This document shows, one piece after another, positions 40,821 to 50,488 of a DNA stretch of 64,000 nucleotides. The notes under the pieces were generated by a model, which was not told the DNA's origin, made no database searches, and worked only from the letters and a program-made list of their open reading frames with translations. The translations under genes were made by a program, and so were the position numbers. The stretch is from Bedellia somnulentella (taxonomy: Eukaryota; Arthropoda; Insecta; Lepidoptera; Bedelliidae), in contig OY755187.1 of assembly GCA_963576735.1 (NCBI GenBank), positions 15,438,001 through 15,502,000 of the forward strand, given 5' to 3'. The number at the start of each line of letters is the position of its first letter. The first letter of the stretch is position 1.

Positions 40821-41930
40821 TACATACATACATACATATTCTCACGCCGTTAGTTCCCATTGGGATAGGTAGAGACTATCGATCGCCACTTTGTACGATC
40901 CTGGCACACCTCTCTGGCTTCGTTTACATCCATCAATCTTTTCATACATGCTCTTTTATTCTTCATACTGCGGACACCTGCCTTTTTGAGCACATTTTCT
41001 ATTTGATCCAAATGTGTCCTCCGAGGTCCTCCTCTACTAACATTACCTTCCACATTGGCTCTATAGATCTCTTTCACCAATTTACTGTCATCTATCAAAA
41101 CAAACCATCTCAACATTCCTTTTTCCATCTTTCTTACAATATCATCTTTTACACCACACCTTTCACGAATCACATCATTTCTCACACGATCACATAACCT
41201 TACATTACACACTTTTCTGAGGGATCTCATTTCTACTGCATTCACTCTACTTTCATACATAAGCGTAGGAACGAGGACAGCATCATGCACAGCCATTCGG
41301 GCCTTTTCAAACACCGACTGACTAGACATTAGACTATCCAGTGCTCCATTTACCGCATTACCCTTTTTCACTCTTCTCTCGATATCTTCATCACACTTTC
41401 CATCCCTAGTAAACAAACTTCCCAAATATACAAACTCTTTCACTTGTTCTACTTTTTTACCATGAATCTCAATCACGCATTCGGTCATATTCACCTCTCT
41501 CTCAAAAACCATAGTTTTATCCACATTCACCCTCATTCCCTTTTTTTCAAAAGACGCACATGCAATATTCATCATCTCTTGCAGCTCTTCCACCGATGAT
41601 GCAAGTAGTACTTGATCGTCGGCATATAAGAGGCATTTAATGATGAATCTACCCATTCTCAATCCATAATCACTTTCACGCAACTCTGTTAAACAGTCAT
41701 CCATGAACAAATTGAAGAGCCACGGGGAAGCTACACAACCCTGTCGGACACCCCGAGAGATCCCGAACCAGTCAGTGTTTTCCCCGTTTACTCTTACACA
41801 TGCACTGGAATCCTCATAGAGTGATACCAATGCACGTATAAGTCGACTCCCCAAACCGAACTTGGATAACACCTCCCATAAACACTTTCTTACCACCCTA
41901 TCATACGCTTTCTCTAAATTTATGAAGGTA
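40821..41930 (-). pseudogene. LINE reverse transcriptase, 5'-truncated, catalytic YADD kept
   Basis: Minus-strand copy of the main LINE family, starting inside the RT at FINLEKAYDRVVRKCLWEVL. It then shows GVRQGCVASPWLFNLFMDD, LLYADDQVLLASS (intact catalytic motif) and the C-terminal RWF and GRPRR-like (GGPRRTHLDQIE) motifs, ending in CVYPNG-type sequence and the (GTAT)n tail at 40821. One long frame runs through. Small deletions in the C-terminal half are in frame. It lacks endonuclease and the first half of the RT, so it cannot be active. Confidence 0.87.
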
Positions 41931-41944
41931 GGAAGGGATAAAAA

Positions 41945-42377
41945 TACATAATACAATATAGACATGGCTATAAATCGGTGTAGTGCCGGCTTAGAATGTC
42001 GCCAACCCTTTCTACCCACGGGTGTCGTAAGAGGCGACTAAGGGTATTGGGACTTTTTATTGGATTTATGGGCGATGCGGTTGGAGACCCATCACCAAAA
42101 ACCTTTATTTTACCGCCTTTTCCACACTCAACTTCCAAAAGTGGCTGAGGAATTTATAATTCCTTGGCTCTGGCTACCCCTTCTAGGGAATTATAGCCGT
42201 GAGTATATGTATGTATGTATGTATAAATCCATGAAGAAGTAGTCAGAGCTACTAATTTAGAACCTAACTCTAACCGCATCGCCCAAAAAATACTTAAAAA
42301 GTACCAATACCCTAAGTCGCCTCTTACGAAATCCGTCAGTGGGTAGAAAGGGGTTGTGATATTCTAAGCTGCTACTA
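41945..42377 (-). mobile_element. SINE-like element split by another SINE copy
   Basis: The minus-strand copy begins at about 41945 (ACATAATACAATATAGACAT then GGCTATAAATC). It is interrupted at 41977 and resumes at 42222 (TATAAATCCATGAAGAAGTA), ending near the reversed head AAGCTGCTACTACGTA at 42377. The repeated TATAAATC at the joint is the target duplication of the inserted copy. Confidence 0.7.
41977..42221 (+). mobile_element. SINE-like element inserted in a SINE
   Basis: Complete + strand copy, GGTGTAGTGCCGGC to GTGAGTATATGTATGTATGT. Very similar to the copy at 33483, including TTTTATTGGATTT and GGAATTATAGCC, which suggests one young subgroup. Confidence 0.87.
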
Positions 42378-42716
42378 CGTATCAAAATATAATGTCTCGT
42401 GATGTTCTAAAATTAATAATACATCATCCATCCGGTATATAAGACGTACAAGTTCGAGATTTAAGGTAGTAACATAAAGAAATCTTACAACATTACATTA
42501 CATATACAAATGATTAAAAAATACATAACACTGAAATTACATCAAGCCGTGACTCAAAATGGAGTTCATTTTGAGTCACGGCTAGATGGAGAGTTTAATT
42601 AAAAACACAAAAGATTCCTTATCCTATATAACTCTCGTGGAATTACTTTATTTATTACATAACTGTTTTTTAATTGTTTATTACTTAATTTTGAAATTTT
42701 TGATATTTTTTATATT
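42378..42716. other. unassigned apart from a hairpin
   Basis: AT-rich sequence. The only structure seen is the hairpin at 42545-42583. Confidence 0.45.
42545..42583. repeat. perfect 17-bp hairpin
   Basis: AGCCGTGACTCAAAATG, loop GAGTT, then CATTTTGAGTCACGGCT. No mismatch. Confidence 0.9.
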
Positions 42717-42870
42717 TGACGTCAGTCGTGGCCGAGTGGATGGGTGACTAGCTGCTCGGTCCAAACGTTGCTGGTTCGGTTCCCGCTGAGAGTAACATTT
42801 ATGCGATGAGCATAAATGATTTGTTTATTAGTCTTGGATGTTATTTATATGTGTATTATATTAAATTATT
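42717..42870 (+). mobile_element. tRNA-derived SINE, second copy
   Basis: GTCGTGGCCGAGTGGATGGG supplies the A-box and GCTGGTTCGGTTCCCGCTG a good B-box. The body GCGATGAGCATAAATGATTT matches the copy at 7197. It is followed at once by a (GTAT)n SINE. Confidence 0.8.
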
Positions 42871-42872
42871 TG

Positions 42873-43121
42873 CCGTGCAGTGTCGGCTTAGAATAACAGT
42901 ACCCCATTTCTACCCGTGGGTGATCGTAAGAGGCGACTAAGGGTATAGGGGCTTTTTAAGTGATTTTCGGGCGATGTTGTTGGAGACCCGTCACCAAAAA
43001 CATTTATTATTACCATCTTTCCCCCAATCAACTTCCAAAAGTGGCTGAGGAATTCCTCATTCCAAAGCTCTGGCTACCCCGTTAAGGGATTTATAGCCGT
43101 GAGTATATGTATGTATGTATA
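42873..43121 (+). mobile_element. SINE-like element, (GTAT)n-tail family, full length
   Basis: GCCGTGCAGTGTCGGC to GCCGTGAGTATATGTATG, all landmarks present, GTGGGTGATCGTAAGAGGCG subgroup. Confidence 0.88.
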
Positions 43122-43134
43122 AAATTAAATGTAT

Positions 43135-43205
43135 CGTTAAGTGGGTATCTCATAATACAATTCTAACTAATTCTGGGGCAAACTTGATCTGTGTATAATA
43201 TGTCC
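43135..43205. repeat. dispersed ~90-bp repeat, diverged copy 3
   Basis: TCATAATACAATTCTAACTA and CTGGGGCAAACTTGATCTGT follow the copies at 33395 and 33743 with many changes. Confidence 0.5.
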
Positions 43206-43504
43206 GTATATATATGTAATAGGTATTTAATTTAAGATAGTAACAAGATTGCGGCAAATGTAATATCAGCTTCAAACTCAAAGTATACGAGTAAACTCAG
43301 GAGCCTGTATTTATGTAACTTAATGACTTTTAAAATGAGATTTTCATGACATAAACAAATAAGGAGATTTTTTAATACGACGCGTTTTAGCCTTGCGAAG
43401 AAATATTACATTTTCATATACAGGTATTTCGATATGAAATATTTTTCACGATGTTTTGAAGCTCTAGTTTCATTCCTTCTTTTATATGTTTTAAAATTAC
43501 AAAA
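43206..43504. other. no recognisable feature
   Basis: AT-rich spacer. Confidence 0.45.
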
Positions 43505-43748
43505 ACACATATACTCACGGCTGTTTATGCCCAGAAGGGGTAGCCAGAATTTGGAATAAAATAATCCTTAGCTACTAGCTTAGCTTACTTTTGGAAGTTG
43601 AGTGGGGATTAGACAGTAAATGTTTTTGGTGATGGTTCTCCAACCGCATCTCTTAAAAATAACAAAAAAACCCCAATACCCTTTGTCGGCAAATACCATC
43701 ACCCATGGGAAGAAAAGGAGTATGCTATTTTAAGCCGACACTACACAT
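43505..43748 (-). mobile_element. SINE-like element, (GTAT)n-tail family
   Basis: Minus-strand copy from ACATATACTCACGGC to AAGCCGACACTACACATC. It has a short duplication of the TAGCTTACTTTTGG region. It abuts the tail of the LINE at 43750. Confidence 0.82.
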
Positions 43749-44465
43749 CATACATATACATACATATACTCACGCCGTTAATTCCCATTGGGGTAGGCAG
43801 AGACTATCGATTGCCACTTCGTCTACATCCATTAATATTTTCATACCTGCTCTTTTATTCTTAATACTTCGGACACCTACCTTTTTGAGCACACTTTCAA
43901 TCTGGTCCAAGTGTGTCTTTCGTGGCCGTCCTCTACTAACTGTTCGGTGCAAACACCGAACAATAAGTACACAGGTCTGCAATAGTTTTCCCCTTTCCGT
44001 TTTGATGACTGATTTGGATAGATTTTGGGGCGCTGATTACAGGAAAAATATTTAAAAAATTCCATCACGTCAGGTTTTTTAGTTATTTAGCATCGTTTAA
44101 TTTTTCCAAAATTACCTAGGCCTTCCTAGTTTTTAAATAATATTTTATTTAAATCGATTCGAATTAAACAAAAAATGCACTGAATGCATTAGACACTAAT
44201 TAATGAGTTCTAATAAATATAAAATTAGTTAAATAAAACTTAATTAACTAAGTGACATACCTTTATTATAAAAAAAAAATAGGATTTTTGAGTCATTTAC
44301 TAAATACCTCGTTTCTAGTAGACTTAATGTGTTTTTTTATAAACATTCACTTAAATCGTTAGAAAAGAGTTAATGAAGGTAGATGATATATTTTTTGTAT
44401 AAATAGCAATATCATTTTTTCTACAAATCAGTACTTCTGTGCAATTCATAACGCTCACTTGAAAA

Positions 44466-44762
44466 ATGTCATCGCGAAAGTGTTTAAACTCTCCGGACAA
44501 TTTTTGCTACATTTGTGGGCAGTTTATGCTGAGAAAACAGCAGCATAACATTACTGAATTCATAAGTAATGCTTACAATATGTATTTTGGCCTAACAATT
44601 GCCAATCAAGATAGACAGTGGGTCCCACATAAAGTTTGTACGACGTGCGTTCGTGAACTTCGAAAGTGGTCAAAAGGAAAGAACAATACCTTTGATCTCC
44701 TATCGCCTGTGGTATGGAGAGAACCTCAGAACCAAATTATGAAGAAATTGTGGAGAAAATGA
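44466..44762 (+). CDS. N-terminal fragment of a transposon-borne zinc-binding protein
   Basis: 98 residues. FCYICGQF and HKVCTTCVREL form a CxxC...CxxC pattern likely to bind zinc. The KQQHNITEFISNAYNMYFG segment recalls the start of a protein family that I have seen repeated in many arthropod genomes. Here the frame ends after ~98 residues and the next frame holds the C-terminal part of what looks like the same protein, so the middle is probably deleted. Function unknown; DNA binding or transposase is only a guess. Confidence 0.6.
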   Translation: MSSRKCLNSPDNFCYICGQFMLRKQQHNITEFISNAYNMYFGLTIANQDRQWVPHKVCTTCVRELRKWSKGKNNTFDLLSPVVWREPQNQIMKKLWRK

Positions 44763-45052
44763 TTGAAAATTACGGAAAAATGGGATGTTCGATGAGCATT
44801 AAACTTCATTTCCTTAATTCACATTTGAACTACTTTCCTGAAAACTTGGGAGCTGTAAGTGAAGAGCAAGGCGAAAGATTTCACCAGGATTTGAAGGAGA
44901 TGGAACGTCGCTATCAGGGAAAGTGGAATAAAACAATGATGGCAGACTATTGTTGGCTGTTAAAGCGAGATGATGCAAGTCGCAATTTCAAGCGAAAATC
45001 TCACAATCGGAGCTTCAGTGAAAAAAAAGCAAGATACCACAAAAGTATTTGA
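44714..45052 (+). CDS. C-terminal fragment of the same transposon-borne protein
   Basis: 112 residues in a different frame, overlapping the previous one. The real shared part starts near EIVEKMIENYGKMGCSMSIK and continues LHFLNSHLNYFPENLG, EEQGERFHQDLKEMERRYQG and MMADYCWLLKRD. I recognise this as the C-terminal end of a repeated arthropod protein of unknown function. An internal deletion would explain why both halves are short and out of frame. A minus-strand frame over the same bases is incidental. Confidence 0.6.
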   Translation: MERTSEPNYEEIVEKMIENYGKMGCSMSIKLHFLNSHLNYFPENLGAVSEEQGERFHQDLKEMERRYQGKWNKTMMADYCWLLKRDDASRNFKRKSHNRSFSEKKARYHKSI

Positions 45053-45508
45053 TATTTTTATTTATTTTTTTATTGTCCCCCAAATATATTTTTAATGTTT
45101 TAAAGTCATGTAATTGTTTCTTAATTGTAATAAAAAATAAATACTCAAATAAAGTCGTGTTTTTTTTCAATTTTACAAAGTAGGGATTTTTCAAAAAACT
45201 GAGGGTGATAGAAAAAAACCAAGTACATATTCGTAATCTACGCACCAAAATACCCCAAGATCAGCATTCAAATCCAAAAGGGGAAAATAAAAGTTAAAAT
45301 TTGCAGGTCTGTGGTATCAGTCAGCACTTTACTCAATCGCGAGTAAATCGAGAGTGCACTGTAGACTTGCTTCGCGGTTGTACGTATCATTTATATATAT
45401 CATTTTATCATTTAGCACTAAGTATCATTATCAATAAATAGTTGTGATTCGTATCATCTTCTATCATTTAATATCAATATCATTGGTTCGGATATACCCC
45501 GAACATAG

Positions 45509-45523
45509 TGGTCCTTCGAGCGT
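45509..45523 (+). other. primer-binding site of the BEL/Pao element
   Basis: TGGTCCTTCGAGCG begins three bases after the 5' LTR. The same type of sequence stands at this place in other BEL/Pao elements. Confidence 0.7.
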
Positions 45524-45700
45524 TTTCGTATGCGGGGTCTAGTCGCGAGTGAAAAAAGAAAATTGTGTTAATAGTTTTGGAAATTTCGTTCGCGAGTGAG
45601 GTCTCCATACAAAGTATCCAAGCGGCCTAGGCTTCCAGTTCAAGCCCTACATCAACAAGTAAGATCTTTCCAATTATCTTTTATTTTTCTCTTTATCAAA

Positions 45701-48700
45701 ATGGAAGGCAAGGCAATCTACGAGACGCAGAATCAACTGTGGAATGAGATGAAGAAAGTGGGCATTAATATCAAAAAGGACTCGGCAGATAGAAAGACAA
45801 CAGATTATTTTAAAAAGCGACTCGAAATATTAGAAGCTTATTGGTCTGAGTATCAATATAACAACGATAGACTCCAATCAGAATTAAGTAGGTCTCATCA
45901 ATATTTTGTGAATAAGGAATATGACGAGGCTTTTGAATTGTATAAGTCAACAAAGGTACTTATCAGTGAACAGCAGCAGGCTATGATGAAGAAGACAAGG
46001 GACGACATACCGACGGTGTCCACCCGTCGGCCTGAGCTATCAGGTGATGATTATGGGGATGGTATAACGACACCGTTGAACAAAAAAGAGTCGGGCAGCA
46101 ACAGCAAAACAGACGACCTTATGAAGAGGCAATCCAGTAACTTTAGGGCATTTGAACGTACCGTAATGAATATGGACTTTAATTCAATCACCGAGAAATG
46201 GGAGTTAGAGGATCTATTGAGATCTTTGCAATCAAGGTGGGCAGCGATAGATTCTTTACACTGGGAGATAGATAGCGAATTAGAGGGCTCGAATTTTGCA
46301 TACGAGACAGCATTCGGGAATCATGAAAGAACATTTAATAGCATAAAAAAGGAAATAAATAATAAACTTTGGTCGGTAAGGCACTCTGAAAAATCAACCC
46401 CTACCATGGAAATACCAACATTCCATGGTAACTACCAGCAGTGGGTGTCCTTTAAAGATATATTTAGTGACGTAATACATAATAATAAATCACTCTCAAA
46501 CTCCCAGAAAATGCAGTTCCTGAAGAGCAAAGTAAGGGGAGAAGCAGAACGAATCATCCAGCATCTTCATATAAGTTCCGAAAACTATCAAACCTGTTGG
46601 GAGTTACTTAATCACCGATTTAATAATAAGAAATTAATTTTCACGACCCACATCAATGTACTCCTAAATATACCGGTCTCTTATCAGCCATCACTCAATA
46701 ATATTAAAAGGTTACACGACACAACGCTTGAATGTCTCAACGCGATTAAAAACTTAGGGGTTGACATATCAAGTTGGGATCCCTTGCTAGTACATTTAAT
46801 AGCACAAAAATTGGACAGTGATACATATAACGACTACATCGAATCTTTGAAGAATCCCAGGGAGCTACCTATTTTAAAAGACCTGATAAATTTCCTGGAA
46901 AGTAAATTTACAGCATTAGAGTCGGCCCGCCGCAAACAAGAGCCAAACAAGCAATCATCATATCAAGAGCCATCATCTTCATCGCCAAAAAATACCGTCT
47001 CGAACAAACCTTTTAGTCAACGTTACCCGAGTTCACCTAACAAATTTAATAATTATCATTCGGCACACAAAGATCATAATATTTCGCAACAAAAATGCGT
47101 ACTTTGTAAAAAGGAACATGGAATATTTGCGTGCAAGCAATTTTTAGAATTAACACCGGATGCAAGACAAGGCTTAGTTGCCAAATACAATTTCTGCAAA
47201 AATTGCTTGTACAATCATTACGGCAAAACATGCATATCGACGAAAAGGTGCCGTGAATGCAACGGTAATCATAATACGCTATTGCATAAACAAAAACCAA
47301 CAACCTCAGGGGGCGGACAGAGCTACAGTACGAGTAAAGTATGCCATCAAACCATTTCAGAGGAAAATTTATCAGAAATACTCTTGTCAACCGCTATCAT
47401 TCTGGTACAAGATGTCACTGGGGAATATATCAAGTTACGCGCTTTAATCGATCAGGGCTCGCAATCTTCCATTATCACAGAGCATGCAGCTCAACTACTT
47501 GGCTTGCGTCGGCAGCCATGCCAAGGTATCATCACGGGTGTAGGGGTAAAAGACAGTAGTTGCAAGGGCTTAGCGGTTATAAACTGTAAATCCACTATAG
47601 GTGACTATTGTTTCTCTACAAACGTGTACATAATGCAACGCCTTATCAATGTGTTACCTAACAAAACATTTAGTAAGCCGTCGTGGTCTTATTTAGAAGG
47701 TCTCCAGCTGGCGGATCCAGAATTTTATCACAGCAGATCGGTGGATATACTGTTAGGGGCAGATATATATGCTACTGTAGTGTTAGGGAACGTTATCAGG
47801 GAAAACCACCTGCTACCAATGGCTCAACAAACGCGGCTGGGCTGGATATTATGTGGAAAAATAAACACAATACAGTGTAATGTTATTATCAATAATATTG
47901 AGGAAATAAAACAGTTTTGGTCAATTGAGGACATATCAGATAACACTATCACCTCCCAGGAAGACTTGGATTGTGTTCAGCACTATCAGAAAACCACGAC
48001 ACGCCGACAAGATGGTAGCTATGTAGTCAGACTACCACTTATTGAGAACTATGAATATAAATTAGGTACATCAAAACCCGCGGCCGTAGCACAATTTTAT
48101 AATTTAGAAAGAAATTTAAACAGAAAGAAAGAGTTAGCAATCAAATATAGGGCATTTATGAAGGAGTACGAATATTTAGGACACATGTCGGAAGCCCCAA
48201 AATTTAGCAATTTAACATATTATATGCCACATCATGCTGTATTGAAGCCTGAATCAACCACCACCGATTGCCGCATCGTGTTTAATGCTGCTGCGAAGAC
48301 ATCCACCGGCTATAGTCTCAATGACGTTATGTTATGTGGGCCCAATTTACAAAAGAATCTAATGGATTTAATCATACATTGGCGACAGTTTAAAATAGCA
48401 TTCACTGCAGACATTGAAAAAATGTTCAGAAATATTTATATACATAAAGATGATCAAAAGCTGCAGCTCATCGTATGGCGACATTCACCAACTCAGCAGT
48501 TAAAGGAGTATACACTAGAGACGGTCACATACGGTACGAAGGCCGCTCCTTTTCTGGCTATGGCTACATTAAAGCAGTTGGCTATCGATGAGGGAGGTAA
48601 TTATCACAGCCAGGCATCACAGGTATTACGAGATCAATTTTACATGGATGACTGCGTGAGCGGTCATCACACCATAGCACAGGCCATACAGTTGAAGAAG

Positions 48701-50488
48701 GATTTGATAAGCCTTTGTCGTCGAGGTCATTTCAATCTTCGAAAGTGGAATTCCAACGAGCCACAACTCATGGACAAGACTCATCATCAAGAAAATTTTA
48801 ATTTTAAACCATTAAGCGGTGAAGTTTCCACCAGCAAAACCTTGGGGTTGAGATGGAATCCAAAGACGGACGAGTTTATATTTAGTATCAATATCAATAA
48901 TCTATCAGACAAAAAATCAAAACGCGCGCTCTTATCAAATATATCAAAAATATTTGACCCATTAGGTTGGCTTTCTCCGTTTACAACCCATCTTAAACTT
49001 TTATTTCAAAAGGTGTGGTTAGCCAAAATTACCTGGGATGAAGAATTACCACAAAACATTTATCAAGAGTGGGTCAAAATTAAATCAGATCTTCCGTTTA
49101 TCAACGACATAAAAATTCCACGATGGCTAGCAAGCCACGCAAATGAAAACATTCAATTACATGGGTTTTGTGACGCCTCCATGAAAGCATACGCCTGCGT
49201 TATATATTGTAAGATAGTGAAGCAGTCATCATCATCACTAGTCTTAGTAGCGGGGAAAACCAGGCTACTACCGGACAGCAAAAATATCACATTACCCAAA
49301 CTTGAGCTTTGTGGCGCTCAATTACTATCAAAACTAATGAAAAGAACTATCAGTTGTTTATCAGGCCATACTATCACTGTCCATGGTTGGAGTGACTCCA
49401 CAGCAGTCTTGGGGTGGCTCCAGGGAGACCCAAATAAATGGAAAACCTTTGTATCAAACCGGGTAAAGGAAATCACTCAGGTAATGCCCCGAGAATGTTG
49501 GCATTACGTAAAAACATCAGAAAACCCAGCTGATTGTGCAAGTCGAGGATGCTCTGCCAATACTTTAAAGGAAAATAAGCTGTGGTGGCACGGGCCACAG
49601 TGGTTATCAACAATAAATGAATCGAACATATCAAATGATATCATATACTCAACACACTACGAAATGAAAGTCAGCAAAATTACATTAACAACACAGGCGC
49701 ACGAGTCAAGCGTTATCGGTAATATTATAAACAAGTACAGTAGCTTTACTCGTGCAACAAATGTTTTAGCATGGATATTACGATTTTTATCTAGAGAAAA
49801 GGAAAGGTCGAGCTATCTTAGTATTAGAGAAATACAGAAATCAAAACAGTTTATTATTAGATATATACAACAAAATCATTTTGGACAAGAAATAAGTGAT
49901 TTGAAACAAAACAACAAATTAAATAACAATAGTAAACTTTTAAATTTGAATCCATTCTTAGACGAAAATCACATCATAAGAGTGGGAGGCCGTCTCAAAA
50001 ATGCTCATATAAATTACAATATGAAACACCCAATCATAATACCCCATACAAGCACCCTGACAGATTTGCTTATTGATCAAGCCCATCAAATTACCTTTCA
50101 TGGAGGCCCTAGACTAACCAATACATTTTTGAGACAAAGATATTGGATTATCGGGGGTAACAGAGCCACTAAAAAACGATTAAGAGGATGTGTCGTTTGC
50201 CGCCGTAATAGCCCAATAAATAAAAACCAACTTATGGGCGATTTACCAGAGTCGCGTTGCAATCCATCAAGGCCATTTCAAAACACAGGAGTCGACTTCA
50301 CAGGACATATCATGATTAAAGCAAGCAAAGGACGTGGAGTCAAAACCAGCAAGGGATATGTAGCCGTATTTGTATGTATGGCCACTAAAGCAGTACATTT
50401 TGAATTGGTAGCAGATCTTATAACACAATCATTTATAGCTGCTCTGCGTAGATTTTGCGCCCGCAGGGGAACACCAAAAACGATGTAG
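45701..50488 (+). CDS. pol: BEL/Pao Gag-Pol up to an amber codon in the integrase
   Basis: ATG at 45701 (MEGKAIYETQ); the frame is open further upstream but without ATG. Residues ~232-313 match the DUF1759 capsid-like region of Pao elements (PTFHGNYQQWVSFKDIF). Zinc-binding Cys/His clusters lie at ~466-525 (CVLCKKEHGIFAC, CRECNGNH). Protease motif LIDQGSQ has its Asp at ~584, with Gln where retroviral proteases have Ser/Thr. RT carries YMDD at ~981. RNase H shows GFCDAS at ~1156 and WSDSTAVLGWLQG at ~1230. The integrase has a zinc module (HGG..., CVVCRRNS) and the first core Asp in GVDF (~1532). The TAG at 50486-50488 falls just before the second core Asp, and the same frame continues beyond it. 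Confidence 0.93.
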   Translation: MEGKAIYETQNQLWNEMKKVGINIKKDSADRKTTDYFKKRLEILEAYWSEYQYNNDRLQSELSRSHQYFVNKEYDEAFELYKSTKVLISEQQQAMMKKTRDDIPTVSTRRPELSGDDYGDGITTPLNKKESGSNSKTDDLMKRQSSNFRAFERTVMNMDFNSITEKWELEDLLRSLQSRWAAIDSLHWEIDSELEGSNFAYETAFGNHERTFNSIKKEINNKLWSVRHSEKSTPTMEIPTFHGNYQQWVSFKDIFSDVIHNNKSLSNSQKMQFLKSKVRGEAERIIQHLHISSENYQTCWELLNHRFNNKKLIFTTHINVLLNIPVSYQPSLNNIKRLHDTTLECLNAIKNLGVDISSWDPLLVHLIAQKLDSDTYNDYIESLKNPRELPILKDLINFLESKFTALESARRKQEPNKQSSYQEPSSSSPKNTVSNKPFSQRYPSSPNKFNNYHSAHKDHNISQQKCVLCKKEHGIFACKQFLELTPDARQGLVAKYNFCKNCLYNHYGKTCISTKRCRECNGNHNTLLHKQKPTTSGGGQSYSTSKVCHQTISEENLSEILLSTAIILVQDVTGEYIKLRALIDQGSQSSIITEHAAQLLGLRRQPCQGIITGVGVKDSSCKGLAVINCKSTIGDYCFSTNVYIMQRLINVLPNKTFSKPSWSYLEGLQLADPEFYHSRSVDILLGADIYATVVLGNVIRENHLLPMAQQTRLGWILCGKINTIQCNVIINNIEEIKQFWSIEDISDNTITSQEDLDCVQHYQKTTTRRQDGSYVVRLPLIENYEYKLGTSKPAAVAQFYNLERNLNRKKELAIKYRAFMKEYEYLGHMSEAPKFSNLTYYMPHHAVLKPESTTTDCRIVFNAAAKTSTGYSLNDVMLCGPNLQKNLMDLIIHWRQFKIAFTADIEKMFRNIYIHKDDQKLQLIVWRHSPTQQLKEYTLETVTYGTKAAPFLAMATLKQLAIDEGGNYHSQASQVLRDQFYMDDCVSGHHTIAQAIQLKKDLISLCRRGHFNLRKWNSNEPQLMDKTHHQENFNFKPLSGEVSTSKTLGLRWNPKTDEFIFSININNLSDKKSKRALLSNISKIFDPLGWLSPFTTHLKLLFQKVWLAKITWDEELPQNIYQEWVKIKSDLPFINDIKIPRWLASHANENIQLHGFCDASMKAYACVIYCKIVKQSSSSLVLVAGKTRLLPDSKNITLPKLELCGAQLLSKLMKRTISCLSGHTITVHGWSDSTAVLGWLQGDPNKWKTFVSNRVKEITQVMPRECWHYVKTSENPADCASRGCSANTLKENKLWWHGPQWLSTINESNISNDIIYSTHYEMKVSKITLTTQAHESSVIGNIINKYSSFTRATNVLAWILRFLSREKERSSYLSIREIQKSKQFIIRYIQQNHFGQEISDLKQNNKLNNNSKLLNLNPFLDENHIIRVGGRLKNAHINYNMKHPIIIPHTSTLTDLLIDQAHQITFHGGPRLTNTFLRQRYWIIGGNRATKKRLRGCVVCRRNSPINKNQLMGDLPESRCNPSRPFQNTGVDFTGHIMIKASKGRGVKTSKGYVAVFVCMATKAVHFELVADLITQSFIAALRRFCARRGTPKTM

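Larger units (their letters stand above)
43970..45313 (+). mobile_element. DNA transposon, 1344 bp, 3-bp target duplication
   Basis: Interrupts the 5' LTR exactly: removing it and one GTA (43967-43969 / 45314-45316) restores the sequence seen in the 3' LTR. Ends are CACAGGTCTGCAA and, inverted, CACAGACCTGCAA (11 of 13 match). Subterminal TTTTCCCCTTT is shared too. It carries two short frames on the + strand. A 3-bp duplication with CAC-type ends is compatible with a CACTA-like (CMC) element, but the superfamily is not proven. Confidence 0.82.
43941..45505 (+). repeat. 5' LTR of the BEL/Pao element, interrupted
   Basis: LTR sequence is 43941-43969 and 45317-45505, with a DNA transposon between. 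The first 22 bases, TGTTCGGTGCAAACACCGAA plus CA, form an inverted repeat. Confidence 0.92.
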
